From assembly GCA_963971535.1 (NCBI GenBank), contig OZ020598.1, forward strand, positions 84,504,188-84,568,187: a DNA stretch of 64,000 nucleotides. The letters are read 5' to 3'. The first letter of the stretch is position 1. Each line of letters begins with the position of its first letter. Shown piece after piece: positions 1 through 14,104 of the stretch. Both the position numbers and the translations under genes were made by a program. The notes under the pieces are model-generated. The model saw only the letters and a program-made list of their open reading frames with translations. It did no database searches and had not been told where the DNA came from. Origin of the DNA: Notolepis coatsorum (lineage: Eukaryota; Chordata; Actinopteri; Aulopiformes; Paralepididae).

Positions 1-302
1 ATACATTCTAATACTGAGGTATGTGTGTCTCTATATACATTCTAATACTGAGGTATATGTGTCTCTATATACATTCTAATGCTGAGGTATGTGTGTCTCT
101 ATATACATTCTAATACTGAGGTATGTGTGTCTCTATATACATTCTAATACTGAGGTATGTGTGTCTCTATATACATTCTAATACTGAGGTATATGTGTCT
201 CTATATACATTCTAATACTGAGGTATGTGTGTCTCTATATACATTCTAATACTGAGGTATGTGTCTCTATATACATTCTAATACATGAGGTTTGTGTGTC
301 TC
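1..302. repeat. 34-bp minisatellite, about 9 copies
   Basis: The unit begins atacattctaatactgaggt and continues with a TG-rich part, 34 bp in all. It repeats from the window edge to 302 with few changes. The same array resumes at about 545-640, so the block at 303-540 is an insertion into it. Confidence 0.9.
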
Positions 303-540
303 TATAATAATAATAATAATTCATTACATTTATATAGCACTTTTCTAGACACTCAAAGCGCTCCCCACAATGTAGGGTGGAAATTGCCTCCTTCACCACC
401 ACTGGTAGCACCCAACCTTGGGTTACGCAGGCTCAATGGCTGCCACACACTGGCACCAGGCACACGTCACACTACACAATGGCTAAACAGCTCAGGAGAC
501 AGGGATTGATACCAGCCAATTAAGGGGAAGGGATGATTAG
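303..540 (-). mobile_element. LINE/SINE 3'-end fragment inserted in the minisatellite
   Basis: A short (ATA)n run is followed by a segment with the core atttatatagcacttttc, a type of sequence common in teleost genomes. Related (AAT)n-headed segments occur at 3228-3458, 3944-4325 and 49848-50130. Read on the - strand, the (ATT)n run would be the 3' tail. The family assignment is from memory of teleost repeats and was not searched. Confidence 0.55.
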
Positions 541-640
541 GTGGTCTATATACATTATAATACTGAGGTATGTGTGTCTCTCTATATACATTATAATACT
601 GAGGTATGTGTATCTCCATGTGTATCTCTTTTGCTCTGAA

Positions 641-645
<5 letters not shown>

Positions 646-719
<74 letters not shown>

Positions 720-720
720 T
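646..720. repeat. (ATT)n microsatellite
   Basis: About 25 uninterrupted ATT units follow the resumed 34-bp array. Confidence 0.95.
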
Positions 721-776
721 TATAATATATAATATTATTTTATTAAGCAAAGATAAACCCATCTAGTGTATTTCGT

Positions 777-1383
777 GTATTTTCCCATCAAGGTATCAAG
801 AGGGTAATTCTGAATCTGATCTGTGTGAATCAAAGGGCTGCCTAAAGCTCCCATCAACTCCCAACGCAGACACCCAGAGAAGGGTCACACATTTGACTCT
901 AGTCTCTAGTAAGTAAAAGCATTACATTCAAGGTGTTTCATTACCTCCGCTTGTGTTTTCGCTCCTGTCTGTGTGCGTCTGCCTCTGCCTGTGTCTCGAC
1001 AAGTAATTCCCTCTATATCGGTGACTCTGTGACCTGTCCTCTAGCGCCACCAGCAGGCCAAGATGTTCAAATGGCCTGACGTTAGATGCACAGTCACAAG
1101 ATTTGCTGTGAACATTCATGACCCCTAGAGGAAGACATCTATTAGATGGATATAGTAAATTCCAGGGAGTGAACCGAGGAAGAATCTTGGTTGGACAGAG
1201 TTTGTTTAGCCATGCACGACGTATACATTTATTATTATATATATATTTTTTAAATGTGCTTGATTCAAACATACACATTCAAACATACAACAGCAACAAC
1301 AACATACATTCCTTTTAAATCCAAAGTTGGTGGTCATTTAAAATTACAAGGGTTGTATTTTGGGCCATGATTCCAAATGTTAA
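777..1383. other. Intergenic or upstream intron, nothing recognised
   Basis: No convincing exon, RNA or transposon end was seen. Short open frames on both strands have no recognisable domain. If the slc7a2 gene extends left, this may be one of its introns. Confidence 0.4.
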
Positions 1384-2343
1384 CACTTTGATCGCATGGT
1401 TCAAATTCATAATTTACCATCCCTAGTCAGCTCTATTTGTCTATGGAGAAGTTCCCCTTCTTTGCAGGGCTATAACTTTTTAAATTCTATTGCTAAATTG
1501 CCATTATTATGGCCCATTCAATGTCCTATATGTATTGTTCAGGGTGTAGCAACGATATACTTTTTCATTCACATATTCATACTAAAATATGGTCTAAAGT
1601 ATAAGTATGTTTTTATCGTTTTCTGCAGCTTTCTTCAGAACGTGATTTATAGCCCTAAATGCATTATATTATATTAATAATATAATAATATATTATATTA
1701 TTATAATCTGTGCGAGATAAAAAATGTCAACTGGATGTACTTCTAGAAGTTACTACGTATCATCTGATGATGACCGGATGGGCGAGGGGGCGTTTATAAT
1801 TCCGTGGGCAGCGTTAGATGATTCATCCAGTGTGGGTCATATGGTCATCATAGCAGTTTATATGGAACACGTTAGAATATAACGCTGCAACTCACCGTGG
1901 CTTCCTCACGCCGCTGGCAGATGAGCGTGGAACAGAATTTTTTCTATTATGGGATGGAGAAATGCCCGATCCATTTCCAGGTTGTATAATAGTATATACG
2001 TCCAAATCATGTTGTTTTTTCGAGTTATTTGCACCGATCGATGTTCACTGTGTCAAGACGGAGTCTCTCTAACGATAGCGAGTGCCCGGACGACATATGG
2101 ATGAGCACTTCCGGTTCGACGAGTCATTTCCTGTTGGCGATCTGCCGATCGGCCACCAGATGGCGCTCTTGAACCGCTAGAGAGTTGAGTGGAGGTTTGC
2201 AGTGTATCTCAGGGCTCCGGAGGGGAAATATGATTTCGATCACAGATCTTTGAAATATTGATATCAAAGACTAGTTACGGCGTCTTCGGCAGAATGAGCA
2301 TGGCTAGGAATGACGTCTCAACACGTCATCGGCGACCATAGTG
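1384..2343. mobile_element. TTAA-flanked non-autonomous DNA element, copy A (piggyBac-like)
   Basis: The left end reads TTAA then CACTTTGATCGC. The right end reads GGCGACCATAGTG then TTAA. The ends are imperfect inverted repeats and TTAA is duplicated at 1380-1383 and 2344-2347. Internal blocks, such as the one around 1450-1660, match copy B at 22808-23756 (shared CTTTGCAGGGCTATAACT and AGTATGTTTTTA). No transposase frame is present. TTAA duplication is typical of piggyBac and Kolobok elements; the choice is inference. Confidence 0.7.
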
Positions 2344-2347
2344 TTAA

Positions 2348-2870
2348 TAAGTAATATTTATATATAGTTAATTTGATTGTATTTCAATTCTAATTTCTAA
2401 AATCGATGTGCAAAATGTAGCCTCATCATTTAAAATTACGAGATGAATACAACCACATTGGGATTCTAATGGTTTGCATTTCAAGCAAACAAAGAACAAG
2501 AACAAACAAAAAAACATTCAACTGAACTTTTTCCCAGGTCCAATTCCAGGAATTTACTATTGATTTTGATGACCCTATGACCTTTGATGACCCTATGATG
2601 TTTGATGACCCCATGACCATGATAATATTTCCTGACCTGTTCATACAATCACAAACAAAATCCGTGACCCCTAGTGGGACAAACCTGTGGATTTACTTAG
2701 GTGACCCTTGCAACCTTTTTAGCACCATCACATGGATTTATAGCCTGGGTCTGTTGAGACTGACAATATTGTCAACTCTTGTCATCTACCCCATACATTG
2801 TTTCATGTAAAAATAACAGCCTAGTGGGTGGATTGCTCGGCCTTGGAGGAGCTCTGCATTATTTGATTCA
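2348..2870 (+). other. Unassigned sequence upstream of the slc7a2 exons
   Basis: It contains a short tandem motif of the type GATGACCCTATGA at about 2567-2615. No exon of the transporter could be read here. It is probably intron. Confidence 0.35.
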
Positions 2871-2871
2871 C

Positions 2872-2987
<116 letters not shown>

Positions 2988-2988
2988 G

Positions 2989-5223
<2,235 letters not shown>

Positions 5224-5319
5224 GGAGAGAGACTGAGATGTTACAGTGAGTGTCCAGGTGCCCAAGTCAGAAATGACTATATTTTTCCAAATTGAAATTA
5301 TATTGTTTTGGTTTATTAA

Positions 5320-6281
5320 CCTCTTAAAATGCTGCCGCACGTCGCAACAGCTTGACCTATTATGTGCTTCCAATCTCGGGTTATAAGACGAAACAGCCAA
5401 CGAGCATCAGTTTAGGAAAAGTGACCACCTCCGGTTTCGCATCTCAATGACTGGACAAATCACCACTGGCGCTGAAAAGTATTGACCGTTTGTGTGGCCA
5501 ATGAAATTCTGAAAAGAATGACATCTTACTTGAGTTGGTTTTCTGAGACCGCGAAGCAGTAAAAGCATACCCCTCTTAGCTGTCCATCGTGTTTGCTGAT
5601 GACACTTGCTCCAGGGATGGGGGGGACGCTGCCGCTGGTGCCACTTCTCGTGGGCGTTGAGTTCGATCCTTGAGCCGCACACCCGTCCGCACAAAAGGCA
5701 TACCATATGCAAGAGAATTAACGTGTGCCTCTCTCTCCGGAGCGCAAGTTGCGCTGATCTGTGGTTGTCGCTCCTAAGGGGTTTGAGGGTTTGTTTGTGT
5801 ATGTGTGAGAAGGGGTGGGGTGGTGTATGTGACAAGAGATTAGTGGGGGAGGGGGAGAGGGGACTGAGGTAGTGTTGACTCCTCTCACTCCTTTTTACAC
5901 CTTTGGTACAGTATGCCTAAACATGCCATTACATAAAGTAAAGATCGACTTTGGACATGTTGTAGGTAAGACGTCAGGCTATGGCCCCAGCAGTGTTTTC
6001 AGCTAATACCTATAGAGTAGATAGATCTGCAGGCATCTTATCTGCAAAATAATTCAGACGAAAATTTTAAATACTTTTATTTCAGTGTGTTCAAACTTCT
6101 GTAACTCTATCACAGTAGCACTCAGAGTGATCCTGTTGTAGAAGAACATTCAGAGTGTTTCCTTTCAAAAGAGCCCAGACTTGTGCATCTGCTACAAATG
6201 GTTCCAGAAAATAGCGTCCAATTTACTTTCAGTATGCAATCGACAGGCGTTTTATGCTAAATCGGCAGGATTGTTGAGAGG
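5320..6281. mobile_element. TTAA-flanked non-autonomous DNA element in or beside the slc7a2 3' UTR
   Basis: The left end is TTAA CCTCTTAAAATGCTGCC; the right end, reverse-complemented, is TTAA CCTCTCAACAATCCTGCC. TTAA lies at 5316-5319 and 6282-6285. The length of 962 bp is close to copies A and B. A related internal segment (CTATTATGTGCTTCCAATCTC here) occurs near 15680 (CTATTGCGTGCATCAGGTCTC). No transposase was read. Confidence 0.65.
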
Positions 6282-6285
6282 TTAA

Positions 6286-7256
6286 GGAACACGCCAATAC
6301 TATGGGAAATGCGCTTACCGTCATCTCCAGAATCAGACAAGAAGATCGATTACCAATTTCCTCTCTGTCCGTTCAGTAGAAAGCTATCTGGCTACAAGCT
6401 AGCCTAGCTTAGCACAAATTAATGGAGGTGGATACAGACGTTCCTATAGAGTTTTTTGTTCGTAAACACACCGTGTTGGGGCCAATCAGCAATACCCACT
6501 GAGTCATGTGACTGAGTTGCCCCCTACCTGCTGCGCTACAAAAGTATAATGGAGCTCTATCGTGAAACCATGACACTCCCCTGACTAAAGGTATAATGGA
6601 GCTCTATGGAGAAGCCATGGCACTCCCCTGACTAAAGGTATAATGGAGCTCTATGGAGAAGCCATGGCACTCCCCTGACTAAAGGTATAATGGAGCTCTA
6701 TGGAGAAGCCATGGCACTCCCCTGACTAAAAGTTGTTTCAAACGAAAACGTCTGGATGTCATTTTGCCAAATCAGAGTGTGAGTCTTTCAGCTTTTACAT
6801 GTCTATGGCATGGATAGATGTAGTAGTGATTAACGCCATGTTTACTCCCTAAGTTGTTTCCCCCCAGAATAACAATATTAGAGGCGTGGCCTGATCCCAG
6901 ATCAGTGCAGATGATGTAATGCTGGTGTGATGTATAGATAATTATATTTTTTCTCTTGGGTGTTCCTACTGTCCTACGTGGCCTGGGCATCAGTGTGGTC
7001 CTGATGCTGATGTCATCATCGTGTTTATTTACTGTTTCTTGAGTGTATATGATACATGTATAATGTGTTCTACTTATATGTATATGTGTTATTGTGTTGT
7101 ACTTGATTGTATATGATACATTTATATGTGTTGTACCTATTTTCCATACAGTGTTGTTGGTCTAAAGTTTGACCGGCTTGTCATTTGTGATTTTCAAACC
7201 CTCTGGCTGCTAGGATGGGAACTGCCTCACTAAAGTGTTAAGAGTGTACTGTTTAA
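6286..7256. repeat. Intergenic, with a 47-bp tandem repeat at 6543-6730
   Basis: Four units contain TATAATGGAGCTCTATGGAG and CCATGGCACTCCCCTGACTA. The rest of the interval shows no recognised gene or element. Confidence 0.7.
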
Positions 7257-8058
7257 GGGGCCGATCACGTCGCACTTTGGGAGAGAGAGCGGGGGGAGAA
7301 AATGTATGAATGTGGAAGAGAGCCTTGACATTAAGTGGTTGTAGCTACGGCTGTGGGGGTGCTGGAGATCCAATATACTTTTATACCTGAGTCTCCTGAA
7401 CAAGAGAGACCAATCCCAAGTTGATGTGCACAAGCTAAAGTCACTTTTACGCACCTACTCCCGAACTCCGCATGCGCAGAAAAGTGACTATAGCTCGGCC
7501 GAGAAAGTGCTGATCGACTTGGGACTGGTCTCTCAGTATTCAGGAGACTCAAGCGTATAAAAGTCTATTGGATCATGTCTCCAGCACCCCCACAGCCGTA
7601 GCTACAGTACAACCACTTAATGTCAAGGCTCTCATCCACATTCATTTAATTTCTCCCCTCGCTCTCTCTCCCATAATGCGGACAGGTTATAGCTCCGGGT
7701 ACTCGGACACTATCACGATGAACCATTCTGCCTCCGTTTCACCAGAGTTGGTTTGCTGCTCACACCCAGTGACGGCAACACAAAGGTTCCATTTCAGTTT
7801 GTGTTTCTGGTTCCGCCCCCACATCATTTTGATTAGTCGCCCGACCCAAAAGTGACACTGACAAGCGGCACTTTTTTCTTCTTCTGAAAAAACACCTTGA
7901 GTTGAAATATTTTCAACGGGAGCCCCCTGGTGCGCTTCCAAAAAAAGAAGCAAGGTGCGCTGCCGCTGCTTCAGAAAAGGAGCGCGTCCGAACCATATTC
8001 TATCAATGAGGAAATAGGCACAAACTTAAAAAAAATTTCCTCTAATGTGATCGGCCCC
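7257..8058. mobile_element. Foldback DNA element with long inverted arms
   Basis: The outer ends are GGGGCCGATCAC and its reverse complement, GTGATCGGCCCC. Inside, about 160 bp at 7268-7428 is inverted at about 7506-7680; for example GACATTAAGTGGTTGTAGCT pairs with an imperfect complement near 7600-7625. No transposase frame is visible. A target duplication was not clear, so the superfamily is not assigned. Confidence 0.65.
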
Positions 8059-8539
8059 GAATATGTTCTGGATGGAATGTACTATCACTGGAGCTCACGG
8101 ACATTTGAAGCCTTTATTTATGATGCATTGACTACCGTTACGATACCACTATATCTTCAGACGATGATAATGATAATGCTTTTATTAATAATATAATTAT
8201 TTTATTACAATTTGGTCTAACTTACATTTCATCATAACAAATAAAATTAATATGTTAACATACTAGGGGGACTCCTGTACAAATGGAAGATTGTAGATAT
8301 GCATAGAATTTTGTAAAATCAACTCTTTTCTTGTTAGTTTGGAAATTGACTTAGTAAATGGATTATTGTTCCATAATGTAAATACGGAAGATGAAAAATA
8401 ATAATATTGTAAATGCATCCCTCAATTAAAAAGATCACATTCTCAAAAAGGCTTGAATCTTTTTTGATGCATTTTTCACACAGAACAAGCAGGTCATAAT
8501 GGTCTGCACTATTTTAAGTTGAAGCAACTAAACAGGAGT
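8059..8539. other. AT-rich intergenic, nothing recognised
   Basis: No supported gene. An AATAAA-type signal occurs near 8248 but cannot be tied to a transcript. Confidence 0.4.
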
Positions 8540-8755
8540 TTGATTGATTGAATTGATTGATTGAATTGATTGAAAACTTTATTAACAGATTGCAGAATGG
8601 GTACAATACAGTACGGCTCAATACACACAATTGTTAAGGGGATGCAGACCAGAGAAAGACTTTCGTCTTGTTTACATCAGGGTCCCCCATTTTCAATTCA
8701 TAATGACATTAATGACATACGCAACATACAGATATATATCATGACATTTATGACT
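8540..8755 (-). mobile_element. LINE-A 3'-end copy (tail and 3' UTR)
   Basis: A GATT/ATTG-type repeat tail is followed by AAAACTTTATTAACAGATTG and AGACCAGAGAAAGACTTTCG. The same series of motifs recurs at 16991-17765 and 22082-22170, and on the + strand within the two inverted-repeat elements. The 16991 copy shows this is the 3' end of a LINE. Confidence 0.75.
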
Positions 8756-9540
8756 AGATGTAACCCAGGTTTCAGATTCATAACTATTTAGTCATAGGGA
8801 CATAAATAGTTAATGCCATTGAATAAGAACATAAATAGTTAATGCTATTATGCAAGAACATAAGTAGTTAATATTATTGGGTACCAAATCCTTTGAATTA
8901 CAGCACTGCCCTTTAAATTACTTCATGACGTAGATAGATGTCACGATAGCCACGCCTTGCCTTGCGGCAGGTGAGACTTGCACTACGCAGACAAGATTAC
9001 AGCCTGATGCAAGATCGACACGCAGGTGAACGTTGCTGCTGCCGAGATGAAATAGCATGATAAAAACAGTTATCAAACAGTTATAAAAGATTCCCCCAGT
9101 TGCAAAACCGAAGAAGCGTTGCAGTTAAAGTAGCCTGCGGTTTTGGCCAGGTTTTCCCAGCACCCCGTTCCACCCTGGGAGCAGTTCCAGACCCATCAGC
9201 ACGTGTGCCCACGCGGGACGAGGCGATGTGCCGGACCGATACAAGATGGCGAGCCAACCCACTGAACCTCTGATATAGCTCAAGGCTAATGCCAGCCTGA
9301 TGTGAATACCCCTGTTGCTCAACTCCTGTTACACCAACAGTCCGGTAGGTTTGAACTGATTGAACTTGAATCATAAGAACTTCCACAGATTGAACTGACC
9401 TATATCCTTTTCTGATACACAAACTGATTGAACGAGAATACAAGGACATTCCAAGGGCTTCGACCCCGTTCACCTTTTGTTATTTTGATATTGTATTTTG
9501 TATTTGATTTGATTTAATTTTATATATGGGTACTGTAATT
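8756..9540. other. Intergenic, nothing recognised
   Basis: A short repeat of ACATAAATAGTTAATG occurs at about 8790-8880. A 130-residue open frame on the - strand at 9081-9473 has no recognisable domain and was not called. Confidence 0.4.
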
Positions 9541-9870
9541 CTCCTATAAAAAGGGAGAATTAAAGGGTAAATACACCCAGTAAGATACTTGAACCATTGA
9601 TATTTCTCCTATAAGAAGGGAGAATTAAAGGGTAAATACACCCAGTAAGATACTTGAACCATTGATATTTCTCCTATAAGAAGGGAGCATTAAAGGGTAA
9701 ATACACCCAGTAAGATACTTGAACCATTGATATTTCTCCTATAAGAAGAGAGAATTAAAGGGTAAATGCGCCCAGTAAGATACCTGAACTACTGATGTTC
9801 TCTTGTAAAGAGGACGAGTTAAAAGGGTCAATGTACCCAATAAGATACTTGAATCCCATTGATGACATAT
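9541..9870. repeat. 65-bp minisatellite, about 5 copies, interrupted on its right side
   Basis: Unit starts fall at 9541, 9606, 9671, 9736 and about 9800 and share CTCCTATAAGAAGGGAGAAT and CACCCAGTAAGATACTTGAA. Degenerate units reappear after 11707 (TTCTCCTGTAAATAAAGATG and CACCTAATAAGGTATTT), so the array was split by the element at 9871-11707. Confidence 0.85.
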
Positions 9871-10180
9871 TGGGTCTCATTCCCGAAATTTTTTCAAAGA
9901 TATATTCTGGAAGACTTATCTTGGAACCACTGAGACATAATCTATGACAAGTACACTCTGAGTCCTGAACGTGCTGGTAATAAATTATGTCTTAAGTGGC
10001 TGAAAAGGTCGCACAAATTATATTATCTGATATCTGCTTGGAGAATGGCATTCTGTCTTAAACTCTAAAGCGCGTTCCCGTTCAGCTCATTTGCATACAA
10101 AACAACGCCTCCATAGCTCCTTATAAGGCAACTGGTGACGCAGCTGTGTGAAATGGAATGGCGGAAGTGCTTTGCGAGCC

Positions 10181-10260
10181 GCGTGATTACGAAACCTAGC
10201 GTCAGTCAGTGCCAATCAGAGAGCGTCTCCGAGAAATGCGGCTAGGTTTCGTAATCACGC
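10181..10260. mobile_element. 80-bp insert with perfect 20-bp inverted ends
   Basis: GCGTGATTACGAAACCTAGC at 10181-10200 is exactly complementary to 10241-10260, with a 40-bp centre. The homologous copy 2 lacks the whole block: after TTTGCGAGCC both copies continue with TTGCG and then CCATCAAAAC. It is therefore either a precise insertion without target duplication or a precise loss from copy 2. Confidence 0.7.
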
Positions 10261-10679
10261 TTGCGCCCATCAAAACTAGATTAGATTAATGTATTGGCAT
10301 CATATACAGCTCGCGGTACACACCTGCCGCAGCGCGCACGCACACACAGACACACACACACGCGCGCGCAGTACTGTATATGAATGAATGAATGAATGAA
10401 TGACATATAATATATATAGCCTACGGCGGGCGTAATGAATGAACGCAGTATAGCTTATTATTCCATAATTAAGCCTATAGGCTACTGTTCATTCGGCGCA
10501 CACAAGACTTGTTATGGAATATTAATGCAGTCTATTTCCACCGATTAGCTTTAGTTCTTATTTATTTATCCACTGTCATTTCAGTGTTGGTGTATAGGCT
10601 ATATAGTGTATTTCAATATAAGTTTAATTGATTAATGATATATTCGAAGGAATGCAGGTTTTAGCTATATCAACCCCCT

Positions 10680-11075
10680 CCAATGTACAGTAAATGACCA
10701 AGTATGGTTTTGTCAATATTCCAATGTACAGTTTTGCTTGTACAGTGTAAGTCTATCCCCCACCCACCCCTCCTACCCAACCTCCTCCAACAGTTTCTAC
10801 GTCAAATGTACTCTCTTTTCTGGACTCTTTTTGTATCACAAACAGTACTGTATTTGCAAATCTGGTATGTCATAAATGTATAGATGTAGCAGTACTGTCT
10901 ATCTGTGTCATGTGTGTCATATATGTTATGATTAATTGAAAATGGGGGACCCTGATGTAAACAAGACGAAATTCTTTCTCTGGTCTGCATCCCCTTATGT
11001 AATTGAGCTGTACTGTACTGTACCCATTCTGCAATCTGTTAATAAAGTTTTCAATCAATCAATCAATCAATCAAA
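10680..11075 (+). mobile_element. LINE-A 3' end nested in copy 1
   Basis: The C-rich tract CCCCCACCCACCCCTCCTAC, the CTTTTTGTATCACAAACAGT segment and the terminal GTTAATAAAGTTTTC followed by (AATC)n match other LINE-A copies in sense orientation. Confidence 0.75.
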
Positions 11076-11515
11076 CAAAGGTCTGTCTCATTGTATACCA
11101 ATCAATGGGATACATTGCATGTTGACCTGCATTCTTTCAAATGTATATAATTAATCATTAAAACGGATGTGTAACAAATAAGAAATACAAATTCCACAGA
11201 AGGCATTCAATTATTATTATTTTCAATCATTTCACAATAATTGCATAATTGTGTTTGAATATCTGAGTAATTATTTGTCCAAAATAGCTGGTTCAGATAT
11301 GGTTAATCCAGCTGCCCTGTGATCAGATGAATCCATATTATTTATTTTTCCGACATCAAATGCGTAATTTCTTATCGTACAAATATTGTCATATTTATTT
11401 TAATTATGATTAAGTAATTAATTCCAAGGAGGCCTGTAGCGTTGATGTGAAGGAATCACTATGAGAACACAGTCTGTCAAGTTATAATAACATTTTAAAT
11501 TAGTCAATCAATCAT

Positions 11516-11601
11516 GAGATTTGATCGTGGGCTGAGAGCATATTTAAGTGTGCTCCTTAGCACTCTTAAATCTGCTCTCAGCCACGATCAAATAAGATCT
11601 C
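11516..11601. repeat. Near-perfect hairpin, arms of about 38 bp, 4-nt loop
   Basis: The left arm GGCTGAGAGCATATTTAAGT pairs with a right arm containing CTTAAATCTGCTCTCAGCC, and pairing extends into flanking TTTGATCGTGG / CCACGATCAAA. In copy 2 the left arm is missing and the right arm remains at about 19640-19690. Confidence 0.8.
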
Positions 11602-11707
11602 AGGAAAGTTTGGGGACTCCCACTCCCAGCCCTAATATGTCTTAAATGGGCAGAAATCTGGCTAAGACGAAATATTTTGTCGTAACTTCGTTCGGGAATG
11701 AGACCCA

Positions 11708-12284
11708 TTGATTATAGTTGAATCACTGATGGTTCTCCTGTAAATAAAGATGGTTTAAAGGGTAATTTCACCTAATAAGGTATTTGCATTCCTATAACCT
11801 GGAATATTTCTATTGGTACTTTGTTTGTGTTACACCTTCAAAGGAAGAGTTTAAAGGAGCATTTCACCTAATAAGGTATTTTACCTATTGAAATGATAAA
11901 CTGATATAGTGTTTACTAATGATAAACTGATACATCCAATATCCAACCTTGAACCTATCTTTTAGCTAGAGATAACCACAGAGACGTCTGAACCAAACGT
12001 AATGTGTTGATCCAATCAACCTAGGACTTGATATCGAACTAACCCTCCCGAAAGAAGGAGTGGTTAATGAAAGAACCTAAAAAAGGATACTTCACTCTAC
12101 CTCATTGTATGTATTGTAACTGTCTAGCTAGCGCGCTTGAGAATAAAACACCGGTCATTGTTATAACTCTGTCTCTGGTCTACTATTCTTTTAATTGTGC
12201 ATATTACTCCTCTCCTCATTCGAACCTAGAACTGTGCCCGTGATGAACAGCTGTTACTGTTAGTGACACAAGTGCTACAAATAC
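11708..12284. other. Degenerate 65-bp repeat units, then unassigned sequence
   Basis: Decayed units of the 65-bp repeat run to about 11900. A GAATAAAACA signal and a following pyrimidine-rich stretch at about 12140-12200 look LTR-like, but no second copy or duplication was seen. Confidence 0.4.
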
Positions 12285-13020
12285 ATGACATACAGGTATA
12301 CAGTACTGTTACATTTGTGACATACAAGATATTCAAATATACAGTACTGTTAAGATAAGATAAGATAAGATAAGATATTCCTTTATTGATCCCCTTGGGG
12401 AAATTCAGGCATCATAGCAGCATGGGGGGGGGGGGGTACAGGTAGTAAAACAACACAGTATACAGGTAGTAAAAAACAACACAGGCAGTGTAAACAATTT
12501 GATCAATATGGTCAATATAATTTACTATCTGACTAGCTGAGGAATATTCACATTATTCACAGTATCACATAAGGTGCAGTATGCATGAGGTAGTGTTATA
12601 ATTTACTATCTACTGAGTATACATTATTCACAGTATCACGGTATCCACTGAAATATACATTATTCACAGTATCACAGTATCCACATAGGGTGCAGTAAGC
12701 CTAAGGTAGTGTAGGTTGTCCTCCTTGGGTTCCTATAAGTCCCAGGTCAATGTCTGGTAGCAGTCGCTGTCGCTGCCCCCTGTTGTGGAGCCTGGAGGCT
12801 GCTAGTCGCTGCCCACTGTTGTGGAGCCTGATGGCCTAACAGATAATATATACATACAAGGGGGAGGAAACTGTACACTAGGAAGGGGTGGGAGGGGGGG
12901 TTTGGACATTTACGGGGGCCAGTTTCGATTTGCAGCCTCCCGTAGGTGCTCTTTGAGAGCGCTTTTTTACGGCTGTGGGTAGGGCGTAGACCCTTGTTGG
13001 AGAGGGAGTAAATATCAATA
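12285..13020 (-). mobile_element. LINE-A copy split by a second LINE (12353-12850)
   Basis: The flanks 12285-12350 (GACATACAGGTATACAGTAC) and 12880-13020 (GGACATTTACGGGGGCCAGT) match successive parts of LINE-A at 17150-17600. Between them lies an (AGATA)n-headed block with TTCCTTTATTGATCCCCTTG, a common teleost LINE 3' end. Its - strand continues into sequence resembling the end of an ORF2. This is a nested insertion. Confidence 0.6.
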
Positions 13021-13690
13021 TCACTCCTGTTTAGTTGATTAATCTAAACAAAAGCCAAATGCTAAGGGTATACACAATTATTGTTAACAGTGTATTCCTA
13101 CAGTACTCCAGGATGAAGACCTAGAATACCACTTGCTACCCTGGCCTCACAGAGAACAATACAACCTTTCACATAGAATTACCTGAGTCATGTTCATAAT
13201 CATGGCTCAGCTACCCATTCCTAAGAAAAGATTAACAAAATTGCCTGAATAAACAGGACTTTTATTCAACATGCACATGACTTTCTTAACAGTAGACTGT
13301 ACTGTATGTCAGCGACAATAGAGTTATGTAAAATATGTGTAAATACATTACCAAGTATGGATTGTGTACATTTGACAACAGCTGAGCAGGAGCAATGCGC
13401 ACTTGAAGGACCTGATGCGTCATGGTGATGGTTGTGGTCTTCCAAGGTTTTGCAAGCTTTATTAATTCTTATCTCTTCACAGTCACTGAACATGACCTTT
13501 GGAACCACCTCCAGAAGTGTTATACTATTTTTCAACACAAGATAAGCTATTCTTAAGGAATTTCACAAGATAACAGAATAATACATTGTGTATGATTTAC
13601 ATAGCAGAGCAATGGACACAAACATAACACTGTGAAAGCTTTAAGGGTGATTCCACTCATTCTCTTATAGAAAAGTTGCTTCACTACAGA
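13021..13690. other. Intergenic, nothing recognised
   Basis: A 90-residue open frame on the - strand at 13266-13538 has no recognisable domain. Confidence 0.35.
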
Positions 13691-13699
13691 GTAATATTA

Positions 13700-14100
13700 G
13701 CCCACAGCCAGCTCTGTACACTCGGTATCGAAGGCACTCCGCTGGCTCCAGTCCTACCTCTCCAACAGATCGCACTTCATTTCACTTCACTCCTCTGTCT
13801 CATCCACACAAGGTGTTCCCCAAGGTTCCGTGCTTGGCCCACTCCTTTTCATCATCCACATCCTCCCTCTCTGTCAGATTCCCCGCCATTTCAACTGAGA
13901 CTCAGACTTCACCGCTATGCTGATGACACTCAGATATACCTGAGTGCCAAATCCCCCCACAACCCACCCCTCTCTCGGATCGACTCCTGCCTGTCTGCAA
14001 TGAAAGCCTGCATGGATGCAACAAAATGTCAAACTCAACAATGACAAAACTGAACTCCTCCTTATTGGCTCCAAGTCCACCGTTGGGGCCAACAGGGGGT
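13700..14100 (+). pseudogene. Decayed LINE reverse transcriptase fragment (L2/CR1 group)
   Basis: Across two frames the translation gives QGVPQGSVLGPLLFIIH and then HRYADDTQIYLS, the RT motifs of the CR1/L2 group, followed by NNDKTELLLIGSKS. At least one frameshift separates the GVPQGSVLGP block from the YADD block, so it is dead. Confidence 0.8.
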
Positions 14101-14104
14101 ATAC

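Larger units (their letters stand above)
9871..11707. mobile_element. 1.84 kb DNA element with 17-bp terminal inverted repeats, copy 1
   Basis: The left end is TGGGTCTCATTCCCGAA and the right end is its exact reverse complement. The body is homologous over nearly its whole length to 18089-19796. It contains no transposase. It carries a nested LINE-A 3' end (10680-11075), an 80-bp inverted-repeat insert (10181-10260) and a long hairpin (11516-11601). No target duplication could be fixed, so the superfamily is unknown. The nested LINE-A is shared by both copies and so predates their separation. Confidence 0.75.

Noticed and set aside
9081..9473. A 130-residue frame on the - strand
   Set aside because: No recognisable domain, no splice or promoter context, and a composition like the surrounding non-coding DNA.
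8890..12284. An endogenous retrovirus with an LTR ending near 12200
   Set aside because: A polyadenylation-like signal and repeats are present, but no gag, pol or env reading and no paired LTR could be found.
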